Shown here one piece after another: positions 8,882 through 17,180 of a stretch of DNA of 64,000 nt (its first letter is position 1; each line of letters starts with the position of its first letter). The notes under the pieces are model-generated. The model saw only the letters and a list, made by a program, of their open reading frames with translations. It had not been told where the DNA came from and did no database searches. Source of the DNA: DASQYE01 sp036389315 (GTDB lineage: Bacteria > Acidobacteriota > Blastocatellia > Pyrinomonadales > Pyrinomonadaceae); the NCBI GenBank assembly GCA_036389315.1, contig DASVQF010000042.1:186001-250000 (forward strand), given 5' to 3'. A program made the position numbers and the translations under genes.

Positions 8882-8920
8882 ATGCGAGATGAGTAGCCAG
8901 TCACCGGGAAGCCTCTCGCT

Positions 8921-9637
8921 TCACTTCGCGGGCGCGCCGCTCTCTGCGCTTCGCTCTTTTTCCAGCAGCGGGCGAAGCGACTCATAGACCGTTGCGGCGA
9001 CGATCTTCGTCCCTTCGGCGTTCGGATGAATGCCGTCCGATTGGTTGAGCGTCTCAATGCCTGCGACGCGATCAAGGAAGAAGGGAATGAGCGTTACGTT
9101 GTGCTCGCGGGCCAGCGTTTGAAAAGCCGCCTGCACCTCTCGTTGATAATCCGCGCCCGTATTCGTCGGCGCATACATCCCCGCGAGCAGGACTTTCACG
9201 CCGCGCTGCTGCGCTCGCTCGATCATCTCCGATAGGTTCTTCTTCATCTCGCCGACGGGCTGGCCGCGCAAGAGGTCGTTCGCGCCAAGCTCCAGGATCA
9301 GAAAACGCACATCTCCCTCAAGGGCCCAATCAAGGCGGCGCACGCCTCCCGCAGACGTGTCGCCTGAAACACCGGCGTTGACCACCTCGTACTTGTAGCC
9401 TTCGTCGTCGAGCCTTTTTTGCAGGAGCGAAGGGTAGCTCTCGGACTCTTTCAGACCGAGGCCCGCCGTCAGGCTGTCGCCGAAAGCGACGATCTTCGGT
9501 AGACTCTGAGCAGGAGAAGCCGCAGGCGTAGGAGATTGTGCCGTCGCGCTCGGCGCATTGCGCTGGCCCTGACCGGCGCAGGAGGCCAGGGTGAGCATCA
9601 TTAGGACGAATAAAAGGGTGAACAGATAGGCTCTCAT
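8921..9637 (-). CDS. tesA: GDSL/SGNH esterase, TesA-like lipoprotein
   Basis: 238 residues from the ATG at 9637. The lipoprotein signal MRAYLFTLLFVLMMLTLASC places the lipobox cysteine at residue 20. SGNH blocks: FGDSLTAG with Ser55, NAGVSGDTS (block II), LGANDLLRG with Asn120, and DGIHPNAEG with Asp201/His204. The family cleaves acyl esters and thioesters (arylesterase, lysophospholipase L1, thioesterase I). It is divergent from a ybbA-ybbP-like ABC pair, the same arrangement as tesA/ybbAP in E. coli, which supports the name. It overlaps the ybbA start codon by two bases and shows no Shine-Dalgarno. Its promoter predicts transcription starting at the ATG itself. Confidence 0.88.
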   Translation of the reverse strand: MRAYLFTLLFVLMMLTLASCAGQGQRNAPSATAQSPTPAASPAQSLPKIVAFGDSLTAGLGLKESESYPSLLQKRLDDEGYKYEVVNAGVSGDTSAGGVRRLDWALEGDVRFLILELGANDLLRGQPVGEMKKNLSEMIERAQQRGVKVLLAGMYAPTNTGADYQREVQAAFQTLAREHNVTLIPFFLDRVAGIETLNQSDGIHPNAEGTKIVAATVYESLRPLLEKERSAESGAPAK

Positions 9638-10364
9638 GATCGAATTATACAAGGTCTCGAAAACGGTTCCATCCGGCACGGAAAGCTTGACGATACTGCA
9701 CTCGCTGGACTTGGCGATACCGGACGGGCAGTTCGTCGCGGTCGTGGGCCCATCGGGCAGCGGCAAGTCAACGCTGCTCGGTTTGATTGCTGGGCTCGAC
9801 GCGCCGACTTCGGGGCGCATTCTGATAGACGGACAGGAGACGGGCCGGATGAGCGAAGACGAGCTGGCTGAGCTGCGCAGCACCACCATCGGCTTCGTCT
9901 TTCAATCGTTTCATCTGATTCCGTCGCTGACCGCGCTGGAAAACATCCTGGTTCCGATGGAGATCGCGGGCCACGCGGACGCGCCCTCACGCGCGCGCCA
10001 ATTACTGCGCGACGTAGACCTTGAGGCGCGCGCTCATCACTATCCTTCGCAGCTTTCCGGCGGCGAGAAGCAGCGCATCAGCATCGCCCGCGCTTTCGCC
10101 AACGAGCCCAGCATCATGCTGGCCGACGAGCCGACGGGCAATCTGGACTCGCGCAACGGCCGTCACGTCTTTGACCTGATGGTCGAGATGAACCATCGGC
10201 GGGGCGCAACCCTCGTGCTCGTGACGCACGATCATGAGCTGGCGGCCGAAGCCACGCGCCGCATTTCGCTCAGGGACGGGCGCGTGGTGAGCGATAGCGA
10301 GGCCGCTCTCGCTCAGAGCAGGGAAGAGGCCGACGAGGTGACGGAAAGGATGGCCAGGTCTTGA
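9636..10364 (+). CDS. ybbA: ABC transporter ATPase, YbbA-like (LolD family)
   Basis: 242 residues. The Walker A motif GPSGSGKST is at 38-46, with the Q-loop in FVFQSFHLIP, the signature LSGGEKQR near 142, Walker B plus D-loop in MLADEPTGNLDS, and the H-loop in LVTHDHEL. The sequence follows YbbA closely, including GFVFQSF-LIP-LTALEN. It powers the YbbP-like permease that follows, with which it shares a TTGA stop/start overlap. In E. coli this pair lies beside tesA and is thought to handle membrane-associated lipophilic compounds. The start codon overlaps that of the opposing gene. The ribosome site is poor (AAAGGG about 20 bases upstream), so a slightly later start cannot be excluded. Confidence 0.9.
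   Translation: MIELYKVSKTVPSGTESLTILHSLDLAIPDGQFVAVVGPSGSGKSTLLGLIAGLDAPTSGRILIDGQETGRMSEDELAELRSTTIGFVFQSFHLIPSLTALENILVPMEIAGHADAPSRARQLLRDVDLEARAHHYPSQLSGGEKQRISIARAFANEPSIMLADEPTGNLDSRNGRHVFDLMVEMNHRRGATLVLVTHDHELAAEATRRISLRDGRVVSDSEAALAQSREEADEVTERMARS
9644..9671 (-). promoter_or_regulatory. promoter for tesA, predicted leaderless
   Basis: TATAAT on the minus strand (9649-9644) ends six bases before the ATG (9637-9635), so a normal +1 would fall on the A of the start codon. The -35 (TGGAAC, 9671-9666) is weak. The promoter lies inside the ybbA coding sequence. Confidence 0.5.
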
Positions 10365-12889
10365 GATTCGTTCTGCAAATGGCGCGGCGAGAGATGCGCT
10401 CCTCCTGGCGGCGGCTCCTCTTTTTCTTCCTCTGCATAGGCATCGGCGTCGGCTCAATCGTCGCCTTGCGCTCGACCATCCGCAACGTCAACGCTTCGGT
10501 CGCGGGCGAGGCCCGGCAGCTCTTGACCGCAGACGTGCAGATCGATTCCACTCGGCCCTGGCGGCCCGAGACGCTTCAGATCATCGAGCGCGCGACGCGC
10601 GATACGGCAGTCCTCGCGCGCACTGAGACCATCGAGGCCAATACTATGGTGCGCCCGGCCGATGGGGCGAGCGAAGGCGCGATGATGGTCGAGCTGAAAG
10701 GCATAGAGGACGCCTATCCTCTCTACGGTGATTTCAGGCTGACGGGCGGCGCTCGGTTCGATCACGCGCTGCTTGATGACAACGGTGCTGTTGTGGCTCC
10801 GCTGCTGCTTGAGCGCCTGCGCCTGCGTGTTGGCGATATGGTCAAGATCGGCGAGTCCGCTTTCACCATCCGCGCGACCTTCGATTACGAGCCGGGAAGC
10901 GGCGGCGGCTTTCGCCTGGGCCCAAGAGTCTTTATTGCGCGCTCGGCCGTCGAAGCGACGGGCCTCACAGGATTCGGCAGCCGCGCGCGGCGAAGGATTC
11001 TGCTGAAGGTGCAGACGGACGCGCTCGACCAGGTAGTCCGCCGCTTGCGCACGGAGCTGAAGGGCCAGCTTGTCACAGTCAACTCTTACAAGGATTCGCA
11101 GGAGAATCTGAGCGAGCAGTTCGCGCGGACGGAGAACTATCTCTCTTTGACGGGCTTGATCGTCCTGGTGCTCGGCGGCATAGGCGTCTCCAGCGTGACG
11201 CGCGTCTTCATCGAACAGAAGAAGCAGACCATAGCGGTCTTGAAATGTATCGGTGCGACCGGACGCCAGATCACGAGCGCGTACCTGGCCCAGGTCATCA
11301 CGCTCGGACTGCTGGGAAGCCTTCTGGGCATCGCGCTGGCTAAGATGGCGCTCCTTCTGGTCGCGCACTATTTCGCAGAGGCTCTACCTCCGAATATGAG
11401 TTACGGGCTCGTCCGGGGAGCCGTCGCGCAGGGCTTGGGATTGGGTCTTCTCGTCTCGCTGCTTTTCTCTGCGCTGCCGCTGCTGCGCGTCCGGCACATC
11501 AAGCCGAACATGCTGTTGCGCGACGAGGCGGGCGAAGGTGGACGGCGCAGGGTAGACTTTGTGCGCTGGGCTACGGGCGCGCTCGTCATGCTCGGCCTGG
11601 CGCTGCTCTCTTCCTGGCAGGCGGGCTCGGTTCGCGTCGGCCTCTTTTTTCTTGGCGGGCTTCTGGCGACGGCTGCGCTGCTCTACGGCGCGGCGTTTCT
11701 CTTAATCCTGCTGGTGCGACGGGCGCGCCGTTTTCGCTCCTTTGCGCTTCGTCAAGCCGTCAGCAGCCTCTATCGCCCGGGCAATCAGACGCGCGTCATC
11801 ATCATGGCCGTCGGCCTCGGAGCCTTCGTCGTGATGGCCATTCAATCGCTGCAGGCCAACCTGCTTAACGAGATAGACCTTTCGCGCCGCACGCAACTGC
11901 CCAACATGTTCCTGATAGACATTCAGGCAGACCAGAAGCAGGGCGTCGAGCGTTTGATCGAAGAGGCGACGGGCGTACGGCCCGACTTGATCCCGACCGT
12001 CAGAGCGCGCATCTTTGCCATCAACGGGCGCGAAGTTGACCTCGAACAGCCAGACATGAGGCAGCAGCGCGGTCGCCTCGGGCGCGAGTACGTAGTCACC
12101 TATCGCCCGCGCCTGGAATCGAACGAGACGATTGTGGCCGGACAGTTCTGGGATGCGCGTCCTTCGCCGGAGCCCGAAGTGTCAATTGAAGAAGGGATGC
12201 TGGGGCTCGCCGGGCTGGATGTCGGAAGCCGGATCACGTTCGACATCGTGGGCAGAAAAGTTACCGCGCGTGTGACGAGCGTCCGGCGTGTAGATTGGAG
12301 AAACTCGCGCACAGGGTTCATGGTGCTGTTTCGGCCCGGCGCTTTGGAGAGCGCGCCGCAGATGCTCATCGCCCCGATCAATGGGCCCACCACGGAGCCC
12401 GAGCGTTCGCGCTTTCAACGCGCGCTCCTGGACAAGTATCCCAACATCTCCGTCATAGACGTGGCCGAAGTCGTCAGTACCATCGGTCGCATCCTCAACA
12501 ACGCGACGCTCGCCGTCTCCTTCCTCGGCGGCTTCGTCCTCTTGTGCGGCGTGCTCATCCTGGTGGGCTCAATCGCGATGACGAAGTTCCAGCGCGTCTA
12601 CGAAGTCGCGGTCTTAAAGACGCTCGGCGCGAAAAGAAAAGTGCTTCTCGTCATCCTCTTCGTCGAATACGGATTGCTGGGGCTGGTCGCGGGAGTGATC
12701 GGAGCCGTGGCCGCCTCCGCGCTCTCCTACGCCGTGACCCGGTTCGTGTTCGAAATTCCCTGGGACTTCTCCCTTAAAATAATCCTCGCCGGCATAGCCT
12801 CAACCATCGCGCTCGTCACTATGGTCGGCGTCATCTCAAGCTTCAACGTGCTGACGCGCAAGCCGCTCGCGATTCTCCGGGCGCAATAA
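10361..12889 (+). CDS. ybbP: ABC transporter permease, YbbP-like (FtsX family)
   Basis: 842 residues, starting at a TTG that overlaps the ybbA stop (TTGA); AAAGGA lies about ten bases before it. An N-terminal helix (LLFFFLCIGIGVGSIVAL) leads into a large periplasmic domain, a FtsX block of three helices (about 265-375), two more hydrophobic helices near 405-455, a second periplasmic domain, and a C-terminal FtsX block (about 715-840: VSFLGGFVLLCGVLILVGSIAMTKF, then LLGLVAGVIGAVAASALSYAV). Ten or so helices with two extracytoplasmic domains match YbbP rather than MacB. It should form the membrane part of the transporter with the preceding ATPase. Confidence 0.88.
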   Translation: MRFVLQMARREMRSSWRRLLFFFLCIGIGVGSIVALRSTIRNVNASVAGEARQLLTADVQIDSTRPWRPETLQIIERATRDTAVLARTETIEANTMVRPADGASEGAMMVELKGIEDAYPLYGDFRLTGGARFDHALLDDNGAVVAPLLLERLRLRVGDMVKIGESAFTIRATFDYEPGSGGGFRLGPRVFIARSAVEATGLTGFGSRARRRILLKVQTDALDQVVRRLRTELKGQLVTVNSYKDSQENLSEQFARTENYLSLTGLIVLVLGGIGVSSVTRVFIEQKKQTIAVLKCIGATGRQITSAYLAQVITLGLLGSLLGIALAKMALLLVAHYFAEALPPNMSYGLVRGAVAQGLGLGLLVSLLFSALPLLRVRHIKPNMLLRDEAGEGGRRRVDFVRWATGALVMLGLALLSSWQAGSVRVGLFFLGGLLATAALLYGAAFLLILLVRRARRFRSFALRQAVSSLYRPGNQTRVIIMAVGLGAFVVMAIQSLQANLLNEIDLSRRTQLPNMFLIDIQADQKQGVERLIEEATGVRPDLIPTVRARIFAINGREVDLEQPDMRQQRGRLGREYVVTYRPRLESNETIVAGQFWDARPSPEPEVSIEEGMLGLAGLDVGSRITFDIVGRKVTARVTSVRRVDWRNSRTGFMVLFRPGALESAPQMLIAPINGPTTEPERSRFQRALLDKYPNISVIDVAEVVSTIGRILNNATLAVSFLGGFVLLCGVLILVGSIAMTKFQRVYEVAVLKTLGAKRKVLLVILFVEYGLLGLVAGVIGAVAASALSYAVTRFVFEIPWDFSLKIILAGIASTIALVTMVGVISSFNVLTRKPLAILRAQ

Positions 12890-12926
12890 GCGAGGGCCTT
12901 CGGGGGCGGGCCGGTTCGTAAATAAC

Positions 12927-12962
12927 TTTTTACAACTGGCGCGCCTCTTTTACGCGTATAAG
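12927..12962 (+). promoter_or_regulatory. promoter with TTTTTACA upstream element, luxE-like operon
   Basis: TTTTTACA (12927-12934), 22 bases, then TATAAG (12957-12962). The gene start at 13006 would have a leader of about 37 bases. The same arrangement occurs at 26523, 34306 and, on the minus strand, 45138. Confidence 0.5.
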
Positions 12963-13005
12963 GGTTGTGCTCGAAGACGGCGCTGGATAATCTCTTGACC
13001 TTAAG

Positions 13006-14094
13006 ATGACCACAGTAGAGACGGACTTGCAGAGAGATGTTAAAGTGGCGCGCGAGGCGCTCGACGCTCACGTGCGCGAGATTGTGCGCTGGCATTTCGA
13101 CCCCGAAACGGGCGCTCCCTTCTGGCTCGATTACGCGAAGCGGTTGGACTGGAATCCGGCGAGCGAGATCAGGGGCTTTGACGATCTCGCGCGCTTCGGT
13201 TTTTTTCAGGACGAATGGCTGAGGGGTGGGCCCGTCAGGCGTTGGGTGCCGCGCGCCTATGCTGATCGGCCGGTCTACGTTTTCGAGACGGGCGGGAGCA
13301 CTGGCGTTCCCAAGTCGCGGATCAGCATCGAAGATTTTCGCATTGATTACGAGGCGTTCAGCGCGACGCTGCCCCGTGAGTATTTCCCCGTGGGCGCGGA
13401 CTGGCTCATGCTTGGGCCCAGCGGGCCGCGTCGCCTGCGACTCGCCGTCGAGCACCTGGCCCAATATCGCGGCGGCATCTGCTTCATGCTCGACCTAGAC
13501 CCGCGCTGGGTCATCAAGCTGCTCAAGATGGGCGAGGCGCGCATGGCCGAACAGTACAAGCAGCACGTCATCGAGCAGGCGCTCACGCTGCTGCGCGCTC
13601 ATGGAAATATTCGCTGCCTGTTTACGACGCCGAAGCTGTTGGAGGCCCTGTGCGAGAAGGTCTCACTGAAGAAGGCTGGCATCACGGGCGTCTTCTGCGG
13701 CGGGACTGAGATGACGCCGCAGTTTCATCGCTTCGCCGTCGAAGAGCTGCTCGAAGGCGCGTATTTCGCTCCGACCTACGGCAACACCCTGATGGGCCTG
13801 GCCGTGCACAAGCCGCGCGGGCCCGAAGACGGCTACGACATCATCTATTATCCGCCCAGCCCGCGCGCCATAATCGAAGTCGTCGACCCAGACCATCCCG
13901 AAAGAATAGTCGAGTACGGCGAGACCGGCCGGGTGCGGCTGACGACGCTGACGCGCGAGTTCTTCATGCCGCGTTTTCTCGAACGCGACGAAGCCGAAAG
14001 AGAGCCGCCGTGCAGCCTTTATCCCTGGGACGGAGTGCGCAACGTCCGCCCCTTCTCCGGACTGCAAGCGACAGTGGTCGAAGGAGTCTATTAA
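13006..14094 (+). CDS. LuxE-like acyl-AMP ligase (acyl-protein synthetase / AMP-binding family)
   Basis: 362 residues, close to the length of bacterial LuxE. The adenylation core shows the phosphate loop ETGGSTGVPKS (near residue 98), FCGGTEM (near 230), YGNTLMG (near 258) in the place of the Y-G-x-T/E motif, and YGETGRVRLTTLTREFFMPRF. LuxE enzymes activate a fatty acid as the acyl-AMP and pass it to their own cysteine and then to LuxC. A LuxC-like reductase two genes downstream fits this. It is the first gene of a compact operon. A distant phenylacetate-CoA-ligase relative is the alternative. The ribosome site is weak. No luciferase genes are present. Confidence 0.75.
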   Translation: MTTVETDLQRDVKVAREALDAHVREIVRWHFDPETGAPFWLDYAKRLDWNPASEIRGFDDLARFGFFQDEWLRGGPVRRWVPRAYADRPVYVFETGGSTGVPKSRISIEDFRIDYEAFSATLPREYFPVGADWLMLGPSGPRRLRLAVEHLAQYRGGICFMLDLDPRWVIKLLKMGEARMAEQYKQHVIEQALTLLRAHGNIRCLFTTPKLLEALCEKVSLKKAGITGVFCGGTEMTPQFHRFAVEELLEGAYFAPTYGNTLMGLAVHKPRGPEDGYDIIYYPPSPRAIIEVVDPDHPERIVEYGETGRVRLTTLTREFFMPRFLERDEAEREPPCSLYPWDGVRNVRPFSGLQATVVEGVY

Positions 14095-14098
14095 GCTG

Positions 14099-15694
14099 AT
14101 GCGAAGGGCGTTCAGTCTCTTGACGGTTGCGGCCGCGCTGCTGCTGCTTGGGCCCATCCTCGGCGGTCATCAAGCGCGGGCTTCGGGGCTGTGGGGCGAT
14201 TTGCGGCCGGGCCCTTACCATGTGGGTTACAGAACCATTTACGCCTACGATCTCTCGCGCCCTTCGATTAAGGTCGAAAGCGCGCGGGCGAATGGCTTGG
14301 GCCAACGCGGACGCCAGATGCAGATCAACGTCTGGTATCCGGCCCAGATGTCGCGCGGCTCTCGGCCGATGCTGTTTGAGGAATATGCCGAGCTGCTCTT
14401 GCAGGAGGTGGATTTCGCGCCGCTCACAAGTGCACAGAAGAGGCTGAGCGCCGAGAAGTTTCTTGAAAGCCCTGTGGAGCTTGGCGGCGATGCCGCTCAG
14501 ATACGCCCTCTTCTTCCGGCGTTGATGAAGATGGAGACGGCTGCTACAAAGGACGCTCGCCCGGCGGGCGGACATTTCCCCCTAGTCATCTTTCCCGCAT
14601 ATAAAAGTCCGGCCGTCCAGAGCATCATGTGCGAATACCTGGCCAGCCACGGCTTCGTCGTCGCTTCAACAGGGCTCAAGGGAACTTTGGACTCAGACCC
14701 GGAGATTTCCGTCGCGGGCCTGGAAACGCACAGCGCCGATTTGCAGTTTGTGATGGGAAGGCTGAGGGCCCTGCCCTTCGTTGATGGCGAGAAGCTGGCG
14801 CTGATGGGCGTCGGCTTTATCGCGAGCGGATGCCTGGCGCTGCAAACACGCAACCCCGAAGTGGACGCCCTCATCAGCCTGGACGGTGGAATCCCGAGCG
14901 CCTTTGAAGACCGGATGTTGAAGCGCACGCCCTACTGGGACGTGTCGGCGATACGCGTGCCCTTGCTCGCCATTCATGCGCCGCATCCGAACATAGACCC
15001 GGCCTTCTTCGATCAATATAAATATTCGATTCGTCACATAGTCCATTTCCCACGGATGTCGGAGTTCTATTTTCTCAACTACGGCATGATTGAAAGATTC
15101 GTGCCGGGCATTATCGGCAAGCCGCCGGGCGATACCAAGCTCGGCTACGAGTGGGCCAGCCGCTACTGCTTGCACTTCCTGAAGGCTTATCTTAAGGGAG
15201 AGGCCGAGAGCCTGGCCTTTCTGCGCAACGAGCCCGCACGGAATCTTGTGCCGGAAGGCTTACGGCTCAGCATGACTCTCAAGAAGGGGCTCGCGCCTCC
15301 GCCGACCATGCCTGAGATCAAGGTCATGATTCGCGAGAAAGGCTTTGAGAGCGTCGTCGCGCTTTACAATCAACTACGGCGCGAAGACCCGCAGCCCTTC
15401 AGCCAGGAGAAGCTGGCCGACCTCTCAAGCTGGCTGGCCTATCGCAGAGACCCTGAGTGGAAGGCGCGACGCGCGCTCGCGCTGATTCGCGTCGAGAGTT
15501 ATCCGGAGTCGGCACGCGCTCATTTCGCGCTGGCCGGTGTCGCCGCGCAGCTCGCAGAAAAAGAGCTGGCGCGCAAGCACTACCGAGAGGCTCTGCGCCT
15601 GCTTGAAAGCGACCCAGACCCCGTGCTTGACTATGCGCTCAGGAAGCGAATCGAGCAGAGCGCGCGACAAGGGTTGAAGAGCCTGGAAAGCTGA
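14099..15694 (+). CDS. exported alpha/beta-hydrolase-like protein with TPR tail, nucleophile lost
   Basis: 531 residues. A signal peptide (LLTVAAALLLLGPILGGHQARA) sends it to the periplasm. Residues 120-400 resemble the dienelactone hydrolase / PAF-acetylhydrolase group: VWYPAQMS, FPLVIFPAYKSP, CEYLASHGFVVAS, and the elbow LALMGVGFIASG. At the elbow the expected G-x-S-x-G is G-V-G-F-I, so Gly239 replaces the catalytic Ser. An obvious catalytic His is also missing. From about 450 on, ARAHFALAGVAAQLAEKELARKHYREALRLL is a tetratricopeptide-like segment. It is probably a non-catalytic binding protein. It lies 4 bases after the luxE-like gene and within the same operon. Confidence 0.75.
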   Translation: MRRAFSLLTVAAALLLLGPILGGHQARASGLWGDLRPGPYHVGYRTIYAYDLSRPSIKVESARANGLGQRGRQMQINVWYPAQMSRGSRPMLFEEYAELLLQEVDFAPLTSAQKRLSAEKFLESPVELGGDAAQIRPLLPALMKMETAATKDARPAGGHFPLVIFPAYKSPAVQSIMCEYLASHGFVVASTGLKGTLDSDPEISVAGLETHSADLQFVMGRLRALPFVDGEKLALMGVGFIASGCLALQTRNPEVDALISLDGGIPSAFEDRMLKRTPYWDVSAIRVPLLAIHAPHPNIDPAFFDQYKYSIRHIVHFPRMSEFYFLNYGMIERFVPGIIGKPPGDTKLGYEWASRYCLHFLKAYLKGEAESLAFLRNEPARNLVPEGLRLSMTLKKGLAPPPTMPEIKVMIREKGFESVVALYNQLRREDPQPFSQEKLADLSSWLAYRRDPEWKARRALALIRVESYPESARAHFALAGVAAQLAEKELARKHYREALRLLESDPDPVLDYALRKRIEQSARQGLKSLES

Positions 15695-15743
15695 TCGGCA
15701 AAAGCGAAGCTGATCGGAAAGTAACGAAGCTGAAAAAATCAAG

Positions 15744-17177
15744 ATGCTGCACCTGCCCATACTGCGCAAAGGTCTGCCATACAAAAGCCTGGACGTGACG
15801 CGCGTCGCGCATCACCGTACACGGGAGCCGCTGGTCGAGATCAGCCAGGCCAACACGGGGCTCATCCGGCGCGACCTGCTGGATCAGGAGAGGGGACGAG
15901 CGGCGCTCGCGAGCCTCTCCTGTGCGGAGCTTATAAGTATCTGCGCGCGCGCGGCCCCTAAGTTCATGCACGGCTCGCTGCCCCTGGGCGACGAGGAGCA
16001 GACGCCTGAGGATTACGTGCGGCAGGTTTCGGCGACGACGGGCTTGCCCTTTGTGCTGGTGCGAAGGAACATGGCGAAGATTCGCAGCGTGATGGCCGAG
16101 ATGGAGCATGTCTTGAGGGGCCTGACGCGCGGGCTAGACCTCGCCGTGCTTGACGAAGGATACGGAGAAGCGAACGGCCAAAGCTTGAGCTTCTTTCCGC
16201 GCGCCGCCTCGCTCGGAGTGGTCTTGCCGAATAACTCGCCCGGCGTGCATACGCTCTGGACTCCGTCGGTCGCGCTGAAAATCCCGCTCGTCCTCAAGCC
16301 CGGAAGCAGCGAGCCCTGGACTCCTTACCGGATTATTCAGGCCCTCATCGACGCGGGAGCGCCTTCGGAAGCTTTCAGCTTTTATCCGACAGACCACGGC
16401 GGGGCCGGCGAGATTCTCCGGAGCACAGGGCGCGGGATGATCTTCGGCGACGCGGGAACGGCCCGCGTGTGGCTGGACGACCCGCGCATAGAGGTTCATG
16501 GGCCAGGCTACAGCAAGGTCGTCATCGGCGATGATTGCGTTGACGATTGGGAGCGATACCTGGACGTGCTGGTGGCTTCGATTGCGGATAACGGCGGGCG
16601 TTCGTGCATCAACGCCTCCGGCGTCTGGGTCACAAGGCACGGGCGCGAGATTGCCCGTGCGCTCTCCGAACGCCTCTCGCAGATCGTGCCGCGCGACGCC
16701 GAAGATGAAGAGGCGTTGCTCGCTCCGTTCACAGACGCGAGGACGGCCGCGCGCATCTCGTCAATCATCGACGAGGCTTTGAAGGAGCCGGGCGCAAGCG
16801 AAGTGACGGCGCAGTTCAGGGAAGGCGCGCGGCTGGTCGAGCGCGAGGGGTGCGCCTACCTGCTGCCGACCGTCGTCCTCTGCGAGAGTGCTGAGCATCC
16901 GCTGGCCAATCGCGAGTTCCTCTTTCCATTCGCCAGCGTGGTCGAAGTCGGCGCTGATGAGATTCCCGCCGCGCTTGGGCCGAGCCTGGTGGTGACGGCG
17001 ATCAGTTCCGACAGAGGGTTGATTCGACGGCTCGTCCGCTCTTCAAACGTTGACCGCTTGAACGTGGGCCCAGTGCCGACAAGCAGGCTGACCTGGGATC
17101 AGCCGCACGAGGGAAACCTGTTCGAGCACCTTTACGCGCGTCGCGCTTTCGAGCGCAGCGAGGCTGCCATTGCCTGA
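15744..17177 (+). CDS. LuxC-like fatty acyl reductase (aldehyde dehydrogenase superfamily)
   Basis: 477 residues, about the length of Vibrio LuxC. Aldehyde-dehydrogenase features are: LPNNSPGVHTLWTP and LKPGSSEPWTP for the dinucleotide site (near 160-195), IFGDAGTARVW and EVHGPGYSKVVIGDD (near 235-260), and the catalytic cysteine Cys288 in GGRSCINASG. The family reduces activated acyl groups (from acyl-protein or acyl-CoA) to fatty aldehydes with NADPH. With the LuxE-like ligase it would make a fatty aldehyde from a free acid. Without luciferase the aldehyde probably feeds a lipid, wax or ether product; that is inference. A general NAD aldehyde dehydrogenase is less likely given the neighbours. 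Confidence 0.75.
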   Translation: MLHLPILRKGLPYKSLDVTRVAHHRTREPLVEISQANTGLIRRDLLDQERGRAALASLSCAELISICARAAPKFMHGSLPLGDEEQTPEDYVRQVSATTGLPFVLVRRNMAKIRSVMAEMEHVLRGLTRGLDLAVLDEGYGEANGQSLSFFPRAASLGVVLPNNSPGVHTLWTPSVALKIPLVLKPGSSEPWTPYRIIQALIDAGAPSEAFSFYPTDHGGAGEILRSTGRGMIFGDAGTARVWLDDPRIEVHGPGYSKVVIGDDCVDDWERYLDVLVASIADNGGRSCINASGVWVTRHGREIARALSERLSQIVPRDAEDEEALLAPFTDARTAARISSIIDEALKEPGASEVTAQFREGARLVEREGCAYLLPTVVLCESAEHPLANREFLFPFASVVEVGADEIPAALGPSLVVTAISSDRGLIRRLVRSSNVDRLNVGPVPTSRLTWDQPHEGNLFEHLYARRAFERSEAAIA

Positions 17178-17180
17178 GCG

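Noticed and set aside
13006..17177. A bioluminescence (luxCDABE) locus
   Set aside because: No luciferase alpha or beta genes are present, and the hydrolase-like protein is exported and lacks the LuxD nucleophile.
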